A DNA stretch of 41,750 bases from a virus: positions 1 to 41,750 of the IMG/VR virus record IMGVR_UViG_3300024561_000489; one strand, given 5' to 3'. Position numbers and translations under genes: made by a program. Below are positions 31,903 to 39,072 of the stretch, piece after piece. The notes beneath the pieces are model-generated. The model did no database searches, had not been told where the DNA came from, and worked only from the letters and a program-made list of their open reading frames with translations. Within the stretch, counting starts at the first letter, position 1, and each line of letters opens with the position of its first letter.

Positions 31903-31912
31903 GCTATATAAT
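31884..31912 (+). promoter_or_regulatory. Sigma70 promoter for the hli-petF region
   Basis: TTGACA (31884-31889), a 17-bp spacer and TATAAT (31907-31912) give an exact consensus promoter overlapping the pstS terminator hairpin. Confidence 0.88.
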
Positions 31913-31971
31913 TGTGTAACAATTCGTAATAAAACGAAAAATGACTGTAACAAAAAAACGAGTTTGGGCAA

Positions 31972-32151
31972 ATGAATATGTTTGCCAAAGAACCCGCGAT
32001 GTATATGACCAAGGAAGACCTTGAGCGTTATGGCATCGAACCCTATGCAGAAAAAGCGGAGAAAATGAATGGACGCTGGGCTATGGTCGGCATTGTTGCT
32101 GGCGCTATTTCTTATGCTCTCACTGGGCACCTCTTCTTTGGAGTAGTTTGA
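31972..32151 (+). CDS. hli: High-light-inducible protein (59 aa)
   Basis: The frame encodes MNMFAKEPAMYMTKEDLERY, then AEKMNGRWAMVGIVAGAISY and a short hydrophobic end. The E-x-x-N-G-R-x-A-M-x-G chlorophyll-binding helix defines Hli/Scp proteins, single-helix relatives of light-harvesting antennae that dissipate excess energy. An ATG at 31978 is an alternative start. A 27-codon frame in another register (31941-32024) begins upstream and overlaps it. Confidence 0.92.
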   Translation: MNMFAKEPAMYMTKEDLERYGIEPYAEKAEKMNGRWAMVGIVAGAISYALTGHLFFGVV

Positions 32152-32154
32152 GAC

Positions 32155-32183
32155 TTGACAATGACTTCAACTATCTTTACAAT
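32155..32183 (+). promoter_or_regulatory. Sigma70 promoter for petF
   Basis: TTGACA (32155-32160), a 17-bp spacer and TACAAT (32178-32183) lie 63 bases upstream of the ferredoxin ATG. Confidence 0.7.
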
Positions 32184-32247
32184 AACATCAGTTGCCTTTT
32201 TTGTTTTACTGGCAGCATCCGTTGAAAAAATTTGCGAGACTTACTAA
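32161..32247 (+). CDS. Possible 28-aa membrane peptide
   Basis: An ATG frame encodes [20 protein letters not shown] and a short polar tail, one membrane helix, with its TAA stop overlapping the petF ATG. It overlaps the petF promoter, so it could be translated only from transcripts begun at the hli promoter. Confidence 0.35.
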   Translation: MTSTIFTITSVAFFVLLAASVEKICETY

Positions 32248-32540
32248 TGACCGTTTTTAATGTCACTCTCCAATCCCCTGATGGCACCGAAACTACTATC
32301 AAATGTCCTGATGACCAGTACATCCTTGAAGCAGCAGAAGAGGCAGGTGTTGACCTCCCTTCATCGTGTAAGGCAGGCGCTTGCTCTGCCTGTGCTGGCA
32401 AACTCATTTCTGGCACCGTTGACAACGAAGAACAATCGTTCCTTGATGATGATCAACAAGCAGAAGGTTGGGTTCTCACTTGCGTTGCTTATCCCACAAG
32501 TGATTGTGTAATTCTTACTGAACAGGAAGAGAATCTGTGA
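32247..32540 (+). CDS. petF: Plant-type [2Fe-2S] ferredoxin
   Basis: The 97-aa electron carrier has the cluster ligands C41, C46, C49 ([14 protein letters not shown]) and C79 (LTCVAYP) in the plant-type C-x4-C-x2-C-xn-C pattern, plus the acidic surface typical of photosynthetic ferredoxins. The frame opens slightly upstream, but the ATG at 32247 starts the fold and overlaps the previous stop. Cyanophage ferredoxins can donate electrons to bilin reductases or host enzymes. Promoter boxes lie 63 bases upstream. Confidence 0.95.
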   Translation: MTVFNVTLQSPDGTETTIKCPDDQYILEAAEEAGVDLPSSCKAGACSACAGKLISGTVDNEEQSFLDDDQQAEGWVLTCVAYPTSDCVILTEQEENL

Positions 32541-32815
32541 GCACTGCTGGTATGCTAGGGCAGTTCGCAATTGCCCTTCAAGAACTTGGGTGGAATGCTG
32601 ATGATGAAATCTCGGTGGAGATTGGAGGAGTAGCAGTAACAGGAACTGCTACCAGTCCAAATGCAAATCCAAAATGGGCAAAACCATTTGGAACTGTATC
32701 CTACCAAAACGATGCTTTCATCGTAATTAAAAACAAATCGAGGAACCCAGTTGTTCCTTCACAACCAAATCCTGAACTTAAACAACACCACCTTTATCAA
32801 GGAGAAAACAAATGA
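32537..32815 (+). CDS. Small hypothetical protein (92 aa)
   Basis: The frame starts at a GTG overlapping the petF stop; an ATG at 32552 is an alternative. The product has a beta-rich centre ([20 protein letters not shown]) and an Asn/Pro/Gln-rich tail ([21 protein letters not shown]). Its stop overlaps the ATG of the second hli, placing it in the photosynthesis-related operon. No family was recognised. Confidence 0.65.
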   Translation: MSTAGMLGQFAIALQELGWNADDEISVEIGGVAVTGTATSPNANPKWAKPFGTVSYQNDAFIVIKNKSRNPVVPSQPNPELKQHHLYQGENK

Positions 32816-32931
32816 AAAATCTTTTTACTGAAAAAGCTGAGCGTATTAATGGTTGGTTTGCAATGATTGGTTTTGTTGCAGCCGCTGGTTCTTATCTTAC
32901 TACCGGTCAAATTATCCCCGGTGTGTTTTGA
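32812..32931 (+). CDS. hli: High-light-inducible protein (39 aa)
   Basis: A very short Hli encodes [20 protein letters not shown] and FVAAAGSYLTTGQIIPGVF. It retains the E-x-x-N-G-x-x-A-M-x-G helix, with Trp in place of the usual Arg. A strong AAGGAG site is seven bases upstream. It overlaps the previous stop through ATGA. Confidence 0.9.
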   Translation: MKNLFTEKAERINGWFAMIGFVAAAGSYLTTGQIIPGVF

Positions 32932-32942
32932 TAGAGGTCAAA

Positions 32943-33470
32943 ATGCGTAAAGAGCAATATCAAGTTCCACAAGTACAATTTGTATTCCGTGAGAATAGTG
33001 AGTTTGTAAATCGTACATCCGCAGAACTATTCAATGGAAAGCGTGTGGTCATTTTTAGCCTGCCTGGTGCTTTCACTCCTACTTGCAGTGCCTATCAGCT
33101 ACCTGGATTCGAAGAGAAATACGACGACTTTATTGGTAGTGGCATCGACGCTATTTACTGCATCTCTGTTAATGATGGGTTTGTGATGAATGCCTGGGCA
33201 CAAGACCAGAACATTGAGAAAGTAAAACTCATTCCAGATGGAAATGCATATTTCACACGCTCTATGGGAATGCTTGTTAGTAAGTCCAACCTTGGTTTCG
33301 GTGATCGCTCTTGGCGTTATGCTGCAGTCGTGGATAACGGAATCATCGAGAAACTGTTTGTTGAACCAGGACAGCGCGATAATGCCCCTGAAGATCCTTA
33401 TGTTGAGACTACTCCAGAAAATGTTTTTGAATATGTAAAATCTACGGTTCGAGAAACTGTTACTGCCTGA
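32943..33470 (+). CDS. Peroxiredoxin (Prx5-like)
   Basis: The 175-aa protein has the peroxiredoxin active site PGAFTPTCSAYQLPGFEEKY with peroxidatic Cys48, then YCISVNDGFVMNAWAQDQ and FGDRSWRYAAVVDNGIIEKL. This is the Prx5/AhpE-like pattern for reducing hydrogen or alkyl peroxides. The frame is open upstream, but the ATG at 32943 gives the expected N-terminus. Together with Dps and ferredoxin it suggests protection of the photosynthesising, infected cell from oxidative stress. Confidence 0.93.
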   Translation: MRKEQYQVPQVQFVFRENSEFVNRTSAELFNGKRVVIFSLPGAFTPTCSAYQLPGFEEKYDDFIGSGIDAIYCISVNDGFVMNAWAQDQNIEKVKLIPDGNAYFTRSMGMLVSKSNLGFGDRSWRYAAVVDNGIIEKLFVEPGQRDNAPEDPYVETTPENVFEYVKSTVRETVTA

Positions 33471-33479
33471 AGATAATCA

Positions 33480-33503
33480 AGCGCCCAAAAAGGCGCTTTT
33501 TTT
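33480..33503 (+). terminator. Rho-independent terminator
   Basis: AGCGCC (33480-33485) pairs with GGCGCT (33492-33497), followed by a T-run to 33503. It closes the hli-petF-peroxiredoxin operon. Confidence 0.93.
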
Positions 33504-33510
33504 ATAAATA
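33503..33510 (+). promoter_or_regulatory. T4-like late promoter box
   Basis: TATAAATA follows the terminator T-run directly and lies 25 bases before the C39-like peptidase ATG. It marks the switch from early-type to late-type genes. Confidence 0.78.
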
Positions 33511-33535
33511 TCTTCAGTGTTTATAGAGATAATCC

Positions 33536-34207
33536 ATGACCCTAGATCTTCATAACTTTTTTAAGTTTTATGATGATAGCAATTCAAATCATGTTGCAGC
33601 GGTTCAGTGGTTAGAAGATAATCTTCCTCCCCAATTTTTAGACGATGCGGAGACAGATTGGATTGGAATTTTTAGAACCAAACCCCCTACACCAGCGGTT
33701 CTAAACGTTCCATATTTCAATCAAGTAGATAACTACAGAGATGCACATAGAACTTGCAACTCTTCATCGTGCGCTATGTGTCTTGCGTTCCTCAAGCCAG
33801 GAAGCATTAAAGGTGACGATGAATACGTCAAGAAAGTATTTGCGATTGGTGATACAACGGACCATGCCGTACAGACGAAGGTTCTGGCAGGTTATGGCGT
33901 TAAGTCACACTTTAGTTACAATCTATCTTTTGCTGATATTGATAAAAGTTTGGACGCTGGGAAGCCCGTTGTTATTGGCATACTCCATAGGGGTTCTCTT
34001 TCTGCACCTACTGGTGGGCACATGTGCGTTGTAATTGGTAAGACTCCAGACGGAAAAGGATATTACGTTAATGACCCATATGGATCATTGAATGATAACT
34101 ATACTGGTCCTGTAACTAACGGTAAGAAAACAATCTATACCAAAGCAGTTCTTAAGCACCGTTGGTGTCCAGGAGGCAATGATGGGTGGGGCAGAATCTT
34201 CGATTAG
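33536..34207 (+). CDS. C39-like cysteine peptidase with phage N-terminal module
   Basis: The 223-aa protein has a short N-terminal module (residues 4-35, LHNFFKFYDD...AVQWLEDNLP) that is repeated in the lysozyme gene at 34306. The rest fits Peptidase_C39-like hydrolases: VPYFNQVDNYRDAHRTCNSS with likely nucleophile C74, GGHMCVVIG with the His, and YYVNDPYGS with the Asp. Phage C39-like proteins may cut peptide bonds in cell-wall material or virion proteins. It has its own late promoter. Confidence 0.82.
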   Translation: MTLDLHNFFKFYDDSNSNHVAAVQWLEDNLPPQFLDDAETDWIGIFRTKPPTPAVLNVPYFNQVDNYRDAHRTCNSSSCAMCLAFLKPGSIKGDDEYVKKVFAIGDTTDHAVQTKVLAGYGVKSHFSYNLSFADIDKSLDAGKPVVIGILHRGSLSAPTGGHMCVVIGKTPDGKGYYVNDPYGSLNDNYTGPVTNGKKTIYTKAVLKHRWCPGGNDGWGRIFD

Positions 34208-34328
34208 ATTTAAGGCAAAAATGCTTAAAGTGATCAAAGAACTTACAAATCATGGAAAGCACGTAGAAGCAAACGAACTTTATCAACGGTATTTCGGAGA
34301 AAACAATGGCAAGAATCGATTTACATAA
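34182..34328 (+). CDS. Small overlapping basic protein (48 aa)
   Basis: The ATG at 34182 has AGGAGG five bases upstream; another ATG at 34179 is too close to it. The product begins MGGAESSIRFKAKMLKVIKE and ends ENNGKNRFT. It overlaps the peptidase gene by 26 bases and the lysozyme gene by 23 in different frames. The excellent ribosome site argues that it is translated. The function is unknown. Confidence 0.5.
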   Translation: MGGAESSIRFKAKMLKVIKELTNHGKHVEANELYQRYFGENNGKNRFT

Positions 34329-34974
34329 CTTCTTCAAGTTTTATGACGAGAAGAACCCCAACCACGTTAAAGCAGTGCAGTGGTTGGAAGATAACCTCCC
34401 AGTCAAATATCTAGAAGATAATATTGATTGGGCGGAGATTTATAGAGGAAAAAAGACTAGTGCTGCACCAGCAACCACTGCTGCTGCAGCTCCTGTAACA
34501 GGTGGTGATGATGTTCCTCAAATGGGCATCAAGTTAATCAAAGAGTTTGAGGGATGTCATCTGAAGGCATACCCAGACCCCTTGACTGGTGGACTTCCAA
34601 TCACTATTGGTTGGGGATCTACTCGCAAGAAGGATGGATCACCCTTCAAAATGGGTGATACCCTAACACAGGCAGAAGCAGATGAACTTCTTATCGAACA
34701 ATGTAAGAAAGAGTTCCTTCCTGCTCTGCGTAAAATCCCTCATTGGAATGAAATGTCAGATGGAAAAAGAGGCGCTCTGCTCAGCTTTGCTTATAATCTT
34801 GGTGCCGGTTTTTACGGTGGCGATAACTTTAATACTATTACTAAACGCTTGAAAAATAAGGAGTGGGATTTAGTTCCTGATGCTCTTTATCTCTATCGCA
34901 ATCCTGGTTCTAATGTAGAAGCAGGACTTGCACGTAGAAGAAAAGCAGAGGGTGAATCCTGGAAGAAGGGATAA
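34306..34974 (+). CDS. GH24 (T4-type) lysozyme with phage N-terminal module
   Basis: The 222-aa protein starts with the LHNFFKFYDE...AVQWLEDNLP module (residues 6-32) shared with the peptidase at 33536, then an Ala/Thr linker (about 51-68). A GH24 muramidase domain follows: KEFEGCHLKAYPDP, then ITIGWGST, giving E82, D91 and T100 as the catalytic triad. LLSFAYNLGAGFYG and GLARRRKAEGE complete the fold. It cleaves peptidoglycan for lysis or virion entry. The shared module may target both enzymes to the same place. Confidence 0.95.
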   Translation: MARIDLHNFFKFYDEKNPNHVKAVQWLEDNLPVKYLEDNIDWAEIYRGKKTSAAPATTAAAAPVTGGDDVPQMGIKLIKEFEGCHLKAYPDPLTGGLPITIGWGSTRKKDGSPFKMGDTLTQAEADELLIEQCKKEFLPALRKIPHWNEMSDGKRGALLSFAYNLGAGFYGGDNFNTITKRLKNKEWDLVPDALYLYRNPGSNVEAGLARRRKAEGESWKKG

Positions 34975-34977
34975 ATA
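34970..34977 (+). promoter_or_regulatory. Late promoter-like box
   Basis: GATAAATA overlaps the lysozyme stop region, 143 bases upstream of the secreted repeat protein. It would give a long untranslated leader that contains competing hairpins. Confidence 0.45.
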
Positions 34978-35027
34978 GTTACAATCATAACTGATTCTTG
35001 ATCTTAAATGGTCTGAATCTACATAGT

Positions 35028-35113
35028 CCGAATCCTCTGTGATTCGGTGATTACTTTACTTTTAAACATAACTTCGGTTTGTTTTGTTTAGTACACACTG
35101 AACTCACAGAGGA
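35028..35113 (+). promoter_or_regulatory. Leader with Shine-Dalgarno-sequestering switch
   Basis: TCCTCTGTGA (35033-35042) is a perfect 10-base complement of TCACAGAGGA (35104-35113), which contains the AGAGGA ribosome site of the gene at 35120. A competing local hairpin, CCGAATC (35028-35034)/GATTCGG (35041-35047), uses the same 5' bases. The two structures exclude one another, as in a translational switch. Confidence 0.5.
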
Positions 35114-35119
35114 CTTTCT

Positions 35120-37210
35120 ATGTCTTACGCTACAAGGGCGCTTGCTGTAGCGTCTGCTCTTTTAATGGGGGCATCAACAGCAGCATTAGCAGAAACAATA
35201 TCTGGAACAGATTTCGAGACTGGAGATACTTCAGGATGGAATACTGGAACTCAAACAGGAACATTAGATGCCACAATCGACGGAGGAGGAACTGGTGTTA
35301 GTGTCGTAGATAATCCAGTTATCTTTAATGCCGGTTCTTTCCCAGCACAAGGAAGTCCAACATTACAAGATGGTTCTCCTAATCCATATTACGCACCCGC
35401 AGTAACACCAACCACTTGGGAGTTTGCTCCTTACGGAACCGCAGGTGCAGCACTACAACCAAATGGACAGCAAACATTCGACCAGGCAACAGAAGCACTT
35501 GGTTTAACCGCAGAACAAAATCAAGCAATAAGAGACCTTCTTATTCAACAGCAACAAGCATCTGGACTTGGAAATCCAAATCCTACTGATGCTGCTTGGA
35601 TTACAAAATCAGTCACTTTGGAGACTGGAAAAGTTTATACAATGTCTTGGAACTACATTGGAACGGACTATGTTCCTTTCAATGATGGTTCTATTACTTC
35701 ACTTGTTTATCAAGGAACTGGAACTTCTCCATCAGTAACAGTTAATAACCAACTTCAAAACTATGCATTACTTGGATTTACTAATCCAGGAACTGGTGAT
35801 TATTCAACAGGTTCTTTTGGTTCTACTGGATGGCAGTATTCAACTTATCAAGTAGGTGCTAATGGTGATTATCTCTTGGGATTTGCAGTATTCAACCTTG
35901 GAGATACCGCACTATCACCAGTTCTTTTAGTTGATAGTCAACCTGGAACTACAACAGCAAATGGTGAAGAATTCACTCCTGTTGCTCCAAATAATCCAGA
36001 TGCTCCATCTGTTGATGAGGTAGCACCAACTCCAACTCCTACACCAGAGCCAACTCCTGAACCTACACCAGAGCCAACTCCCGAACCAACTCCTGAACCT
36101 ACACCAGAACCAGAACCAACACCAGAGCCAACTCCTGAACCCACTCCTGCTCCTGCTCCTGAACCTACACCAGAGCCAACTCCTGAACCACAACCACCAA
36201 CATTATTAAACTCTGTGACTGTTCCTGCACCAGGACTTCCAGTTGTTGTTACCACAGAAGTAACTCATAAGGCATCTGAGAAGGATGGAGTTCAAAAGAT
36301 TAGAAGAGACTTTGCAACCACAACTCAAACTCCTTTATTAAGACAGGATACTTATAGTGATGGAACCGTTGTAGCATCATTACTTCTTTCTGTTGATATT
36401 GAAAATAATCATGATGTTCTTTCTGGACGCACTGACCAGCATGAAGTTTTAGATAAGATTGGTGGTGGATTACAAAATCTGTTTATTTACGAACCAACTG
36501 AACCAACCACAGACAGAGTAAGAGTATTCAATAACAACTATTATGCCTGGTCTTCTGGTGATTATGGATACAATGGTAAGACTTTAATCATTGGTGGTGG
36601 ATTAGAGATTGATATTAAACCAACCTGGACTATAGGTGGTCAATATAATAATATGAACATTGATTTGGGTGGTGTTGATAGTACTTCTAAACTCCTCAAA
36701 AATCATTATGGAATATTCAATATGTTCCGTGGAAATACATTCTCACTCTTAACAAATGCTGGATACTCCCAGAACAAATATAATGTATCCAGAAATGTTC
36801 AGAGTGTCTTCAATAATGAAAGTTCAACAGAAGGAAAAGAGTGGTTTGTAAATAACAGACTATTCTGGCATCTCAATAAGAATGTAACTCCATTTGTTGG
36901 ATACACTGTTGGTAACTATCAGAGAGATGGATTTACTGAGAAAGGTTCTATTCAATCCAGAAGAACTGTTGATGCTATAAACAAAACTTCACATTCTGGT
37001 GAGGTAGGTCTAAATATTTCACACCGTTTTGGTGGAAAGAAAAAGGATTTATTTGGAGTAACTATTGGTGGTTCTTATGAAACCAGTGGAATGATTGAAG
37101 CATCTGCTTCTGTTGATTATAAGGAAATGGTTATTATTGAAGGAATACATCAAATTAATGATGGAGTTTCTAACACAGCAGTATCTGCAAAACTTAAATT
37201 TAAGTTCTGA
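35120..37210 (+). CDS. Secreted Pro-rich repeat protein with beta-barrel-like C-terminus
   Basis: The 696-aa precursor has a signal peptide (residues 1-24, ASTAALA-E), an N-terminal Gly/Thr-rich beta region (about 25-280) and a Pro-Thr/Pro-Glu tandem linker (about 302-358). A C-terminal half of alternating beta strands ends in Phe (SAKLKFKF). GGLEIDIKPTWTIGGQYNNM and FVGYTVGNYQRDGF resemble autotransporter-type barrels. It is likely exported to the outer membrane or surface of the host, which is unusual for a phage product. A sequestered ribosome site precedes it. The function is unknown. Confidence 0.8.
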   Translation: MSYATRALAVASALLMGASTAALAETISGTDFETGDTSGWNTGTQTGTLDATIDGGGTGVSVVDNPVIFNAGSFPAQGSPTLQDGSPNPYYAPAVTPTTWEFAPYGTAGAALQPNGQQTFDQATEALGLTAEQNQAIRDLLIQQQQASGLGNPNPTDAAWITKSVTLETGKVYTMSWNYIGTDYVPFNDGSITSLVYQGTGTSPSVTVNNQLQNYALLGFTNPGTGDYSTGSFGSTGWQYSTYQVGANGDYLLGFAVFNLGDTALSPVLLVDSQPGTTTANGEEFTPVAPNNPDAPSVDEVAPTPTPTPEPTPEPTPEPTPEPTPEPTPEPEPTPEPTPEPTPAPAPEPTPEPTPEPQPPTLLNSVTVPAPGLPVVVTTEVTHKASEKDGVQKIRRDFATTTQTPLLRQDTYSDGTVVASLLLSVDIENNHDVLSGRTDQHEVLDKIGGGLQNLFIYEPTEPTTDRVRVFNNNYYAWSSGDYGYNGKTLIIGGGLEIDIKPTWTIGGQYNNMNIDLGGVDSTSKLLKNHYGIFNMFRGNTFSLLTNAGYSQNKYNVSRNVQSVFNNESSTEGKEWFVNNRLFWHLNKNVTPFVGYTVGNYQRDGFTEKGSIQSRRTVDAINKTSHSGEVGLNISHRFGGKKKDLFGVTIGGSYETSGMIEASASVDYKEMVIIEGIHQINDGVSNTAVSAKLKFKF
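36025..36200 (+). repeat. Tandem repeats encoding Pro-Thr-Pro-Glu linker
   Basis: Short, imperfect repeats of CCAACTCCTGAACCTACACC-type units encode the P-T-P-E linker of the secreted protein. Such tracts are prone to length change by slippage. Confidence 0.9.
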
Positions 37211-37214
37211 AATC

Positions 37215-37221
37215 CTAAATA
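37215..37221 (+). promoter_or_regulatory. Late promoter-like box
   Basis: CTAAATA follows the repeat-protein stop, 55 bases before the preferred ATG of the small membrane gene. Confidence 0.35.
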
Positions 37222-37276
37222 ACAAAGACACTTCATCAAAAGACTGATGGATAATCCAAATAAAAGAGAAAAGTGT

Positions 37277-37591
37277 ATGAGTACTGTTATTCGTATAGCG
37301 ATTTTGGGTTGGTCCGCTGCTCTTCTTACTGCCAGTTATGCTGGGGCTCTATCTAAGATGGATCCTACTTTTATTGCTACTGTATTCACAGCATCTGCTG
37401 CAACTTTCGGTATTAATACAATGAAGAAGGGTGGCGATGAAGATGAGAAGAAAGAAGAACCACGCAGAGAAGTTGTAGTAGAACCTACTCCAGAACCACC
37501 AGCACCAGAAGTTGCTGCTGAACCAACTCTTGAAGAAAGAGTTGAAGCACTTGAAGAAGGTCAAGTACAACCTCGCACAGGTGGCGCATAA
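37277..37591 (+). CDS. Small membrane protein with acidic Pro-rich tail
   Basis: The 104-aa product (ATG at 37277) has two hydrophobic helices (about 4-24, IRIAILGWSAALLTASYAG, and 31-46, FIATVFTASAATFGIN). A charged hinge (MKKGGDEDEKKEE) and a Pro/Glu-rich tail with a short coiled coil (LEERVEALEEG) follow. An ATG at 37247 is also in frame but lies in a hairpin with no ribosome site. Two helices plus a charged tail near a lysozyme gene permit a holin-like role, but this is only a guess. Confidence 0.65.
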   Translation: MSTVIRIAILGWSAALLTASYAGALSKMDPTFIATVFTASAATFGINTMKKGGDEDEKKEEPRREVVVEPTPEPPAPEVAAEPTLEERVEALEEGQVQPRTGGA

Positions 37592-37707
37592 TGGCAAAGT
37601 CAGCAAACAAAGGTAAGAAAGGTTCGGCAGGTTCTGCTAATAACAAAAAGCAGAATTCTGGCAATGCGAACGCCAAAAAGGCAAAGAATGGTGGAAAGAA
37701 AAAATGA
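37591..37707 (+). CDS. Lys/Asn-rich mini protein (38 aa)
   Basis: The ATG overlaps the previous stop. The product begins MAKSANKGKKGSAGSANNKK and stays Lys, Asn, Gly and Ala rich to the end. It is highly basic and probably disordered, suited to nucleic-acid binding. The stop overlaps the next ATG (ATGA). Confidence 0.5.
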   Translation: MAKSANKGKKGSAGSANNKKQNSGNANAKKAKNGGKKK

Positions 37708-37883
37708 TTGAATTTGTTACTTTGGTGGTTGTTGGTCATGTGTTAGTTGGACCTAACTTATGTCAAACTGATTTTTTAAGTGATAATCAAATTTACACAT
37801 TTATATACCAATGCCAAGAGAATGGAACACTCCAAAACGAGAGTGTTGGAATGCTCCCATCCACCAAATACTCAAAGCTATAG
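37704..37883 (+). CDS. Small membrane or secreted protein (59 aa)
   Basis: The frame encodes MIEFVTLVVVGHVLVGPNLC, then a polar part with two further Cys-containing stretches (QTDFL, YQCQENG). Residues 3-17 form a hydrophobic helix. It is coupled to the previous gene by ATGA. The last 73 bases overlap the next gene in another frame, and a terminator-like hairpin begins eight bases after its stop. Confidence 0.5.
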   Translation: MIEFVTLVVVGHVLVGPNLCQTDFLSDNQIYTFIYQCQENGTLQNESVGMLPSTKYSKL

Positions 37884-38011
37884 ATAATCACACCCGTCTT
37901 CATATGGAGACGGGTGATTTTTGGCATGAAGAACAGGCCCAGATCTTGAGAAAATATGTCAAAGATTTGAAAATCTGGATTCATAAACAAGAAGGATGGT
38001 GGGATGAATGA
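37811..38011 (+). CDS. Small Trp-rich hypothetical protein (66 aa)
   Basis: The product begins MPREWNTPKRECWNAPIHQI and ends in HKQEGWWDE, hydrophilic with an amphipathic helix (QAQILRKYVKDLKIWIHKQ). It overlaps the previous gene by 73 bases and the next by ATGA. A 9-bp terminator-like hairpin lies within its coding sequence (37891-37916). The coupled stop/start and protein-like composition favour a real gene. Confidence 0.6.
   Translation: MPREWNTPKRECWNAPIHQILKAIDNHTRLHMETGDFWHEEQAQILRKYVKDLKIWIHKQEGWWDE
37891..37921 (+). terminator. Terminator-like hairpin inside a coding sequence
   Basis: CACCCGTCT (37891-37899) pairs perfectly with AGACGGGTG (37908-37916), followed by a short T-rich tract. 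It lies just after the 59-aa gene's stop but within the overlapping 66-aa gene. Confidence 0.55.
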
Positions 38012-38754
38012 AAAAAATTCTCACAGCAATTAGTTTATCATTAGCATTGATTTCTCCAGTAGCAGCAGAATCAATAATTAAAACACAACCAACTGTAAAA
38101 CCTTATAGTTTATCAGCAATGGGTTGTATGATACTTTTGGAATGTACTGAAGGAGTAGAAAGACTTACAGTAGATTCTGAATTACTAAAAGATCCAGACT
38201 TTGATCCATTTAGAGAAGAACTAAAAGCAATCATTGCAGGACTTGATAAACTTGGAGTTCCTGTTTATGTTGCACCAGAAAGATATTTCACACCAAGGAC
38301 AGTAGGATTATATAAACCAGAATATAATCGTTTCTTTGTAAATGAAACTCTTCTTAAAGATCCTAGAGAGTTTCTAGGAACAATGAGACACGAAGGATGG
38401 CATACAGTTCAAGACTGTATGGGTGGTGGATTAAAAACATCTTTTATGGCACAGGTTCATCAAGATAGTGAGATCCCTGCCTGGGTTATGAAATCTACAA
38501 GATTGACTTATGAAACGATGGGTCAAGGTCGTGCAGTTCCTTGGGAAGCAGATGCTAACTGGGCAGAAGAACAATCAAATGTCACTGCAGAAAAGTTAGA
38601 AATGTGTGCTAAGGGTCCACTGTGGGAACAGATGAGACCAACTCCAATGACAATGGATTGGCTGATTGGTTGTGGATGGATGAAACCACAAGAGGGTAAG
38701 TATCCATATTATCCAAACAAGAAAGCAGAATATTGTGTAGAAGGTAAGTTTTAA
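38008..38754 (+). CDS. Secreted HExxH metallopeptidase-like protein
   Basis: The 248-aa precursor has a signal peptide (residues 1-20, PVAA-E), then several Cys residues. FLGTMRHEGWHTVQDCMGGG carries H128-E129-x2-H132, the zinc-binding HExxH motif. AVPWEADANWAEEQS further on could supply the third ligand (Glu), as in gluzincins. A periplasmic or extracellular zinc peptidase is likely, possibly acting on cell-envelope proteins. It overlaps both neighbours. Confidence 0.72.
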   Translation: MKKILTAISLSLALISPVAAESIIKTQPTVKPYSLSAMGCMILLECTEGVERLTVDSELLKDPDFDPFREELKAIIAGLDKLGVPVYVAPERYFTPRTVGLYKPEYNRFFVNETLLKDPREFLGTMRHEGWHTVQDCMGGGLKTSFMAQVHQDSEIPAWVMKSTRLTYETMGQGRAVPWEADANWAEEQSNVTAEKLEMCAKGPLWEQMRPTPMTMDWLIGCGWMKPQEGKYPYYPNKKAEYCVEGKF

Positions 38755-38906
38755 TGAGCGACTTTCCTTGGGGAGTAATTATAATATTGGGGTCTGGTCT
38801 TATCTTTACTTTATATGTAATCTACTACATATTACGATTAGCACACGAGGAAATGAAAAATGAAGAACCTAGCAATCATTCTGTCAACAACAAGTCTTCT
38901 CATTAG
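38754..38906 (+). CDS. Mini membrane protein (50 aa)
   Basis: The ATG overlaps the stop of the metallopeptidase-like gene. The product begins MSDFPWGVIIILGSGLIFTL with one membrane helix and a polar, Asn/Ser-rich tail. The last 47 bases overlap the next gene in another frame. This layout, a one-helix protein with a nested downstream secreted gene, recalls Rz/Rz1 spanin pairs, but no lipobox is visible. Confidence 0.5.
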   Translation: MSDFPWGVIIILGSGLIFTLYVIYYILRLAHEEMKNEEPSNHSVNNKSSH

Positions 38907-39072
38907 TGGAGCACTTTGCTATGGTGCTTATGTGACTTATAAAAAAGCGGAAGCAATTTTAAACAACCCAGAACAGTTCGTTGGTAAGGTTGTGGAGAAT
39001 CAAGTGAATAAAGCATTTGAGAAACTACCAATTCCCAAACTAAATACTGGGAGTATTAAGTTTCCTTTCTAA
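38860..39072 (+). CDS. Small membrane-anchored protein (70 aa)
   Basis: The protein starts MKNLAIILSTTSLLISGALC, a signal or membrane helix, then has a soluble part with NPEQFVGKVVENQVNKAFEK and a short Pro-rich end. It overlaps the upstream 50-aa gene by 47 bases, and its stop overlaps the nuclease ATG. No family was recognised. Confidence 0.65.
   Translation: MKNLAIILSTTSLLISGALCYGAYVTYKKAEAILNNPEQFVGKVVENQVNKAFEKLPIPKLNTGSIKFPF

Noticed and set aside
31941-32024. A 27-codon frame overlapping the start of the first hli
   Set aside because: It has no family features and only a weak ribosome site; it may be a leader peptide, but the sequence does not show it.
36025-36200. Possible CRISPR-like repeats
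   Set aside because: The units are short, contiguous and coding, with no spacers. No CRISPR array was seen anywhere in the window.
35938-36255. A minus-strand Gly-Ser-Val repeat frame
   Set aside because: It is the antisense reading of the Pro-Thr-Pro-Glu linker repeats.
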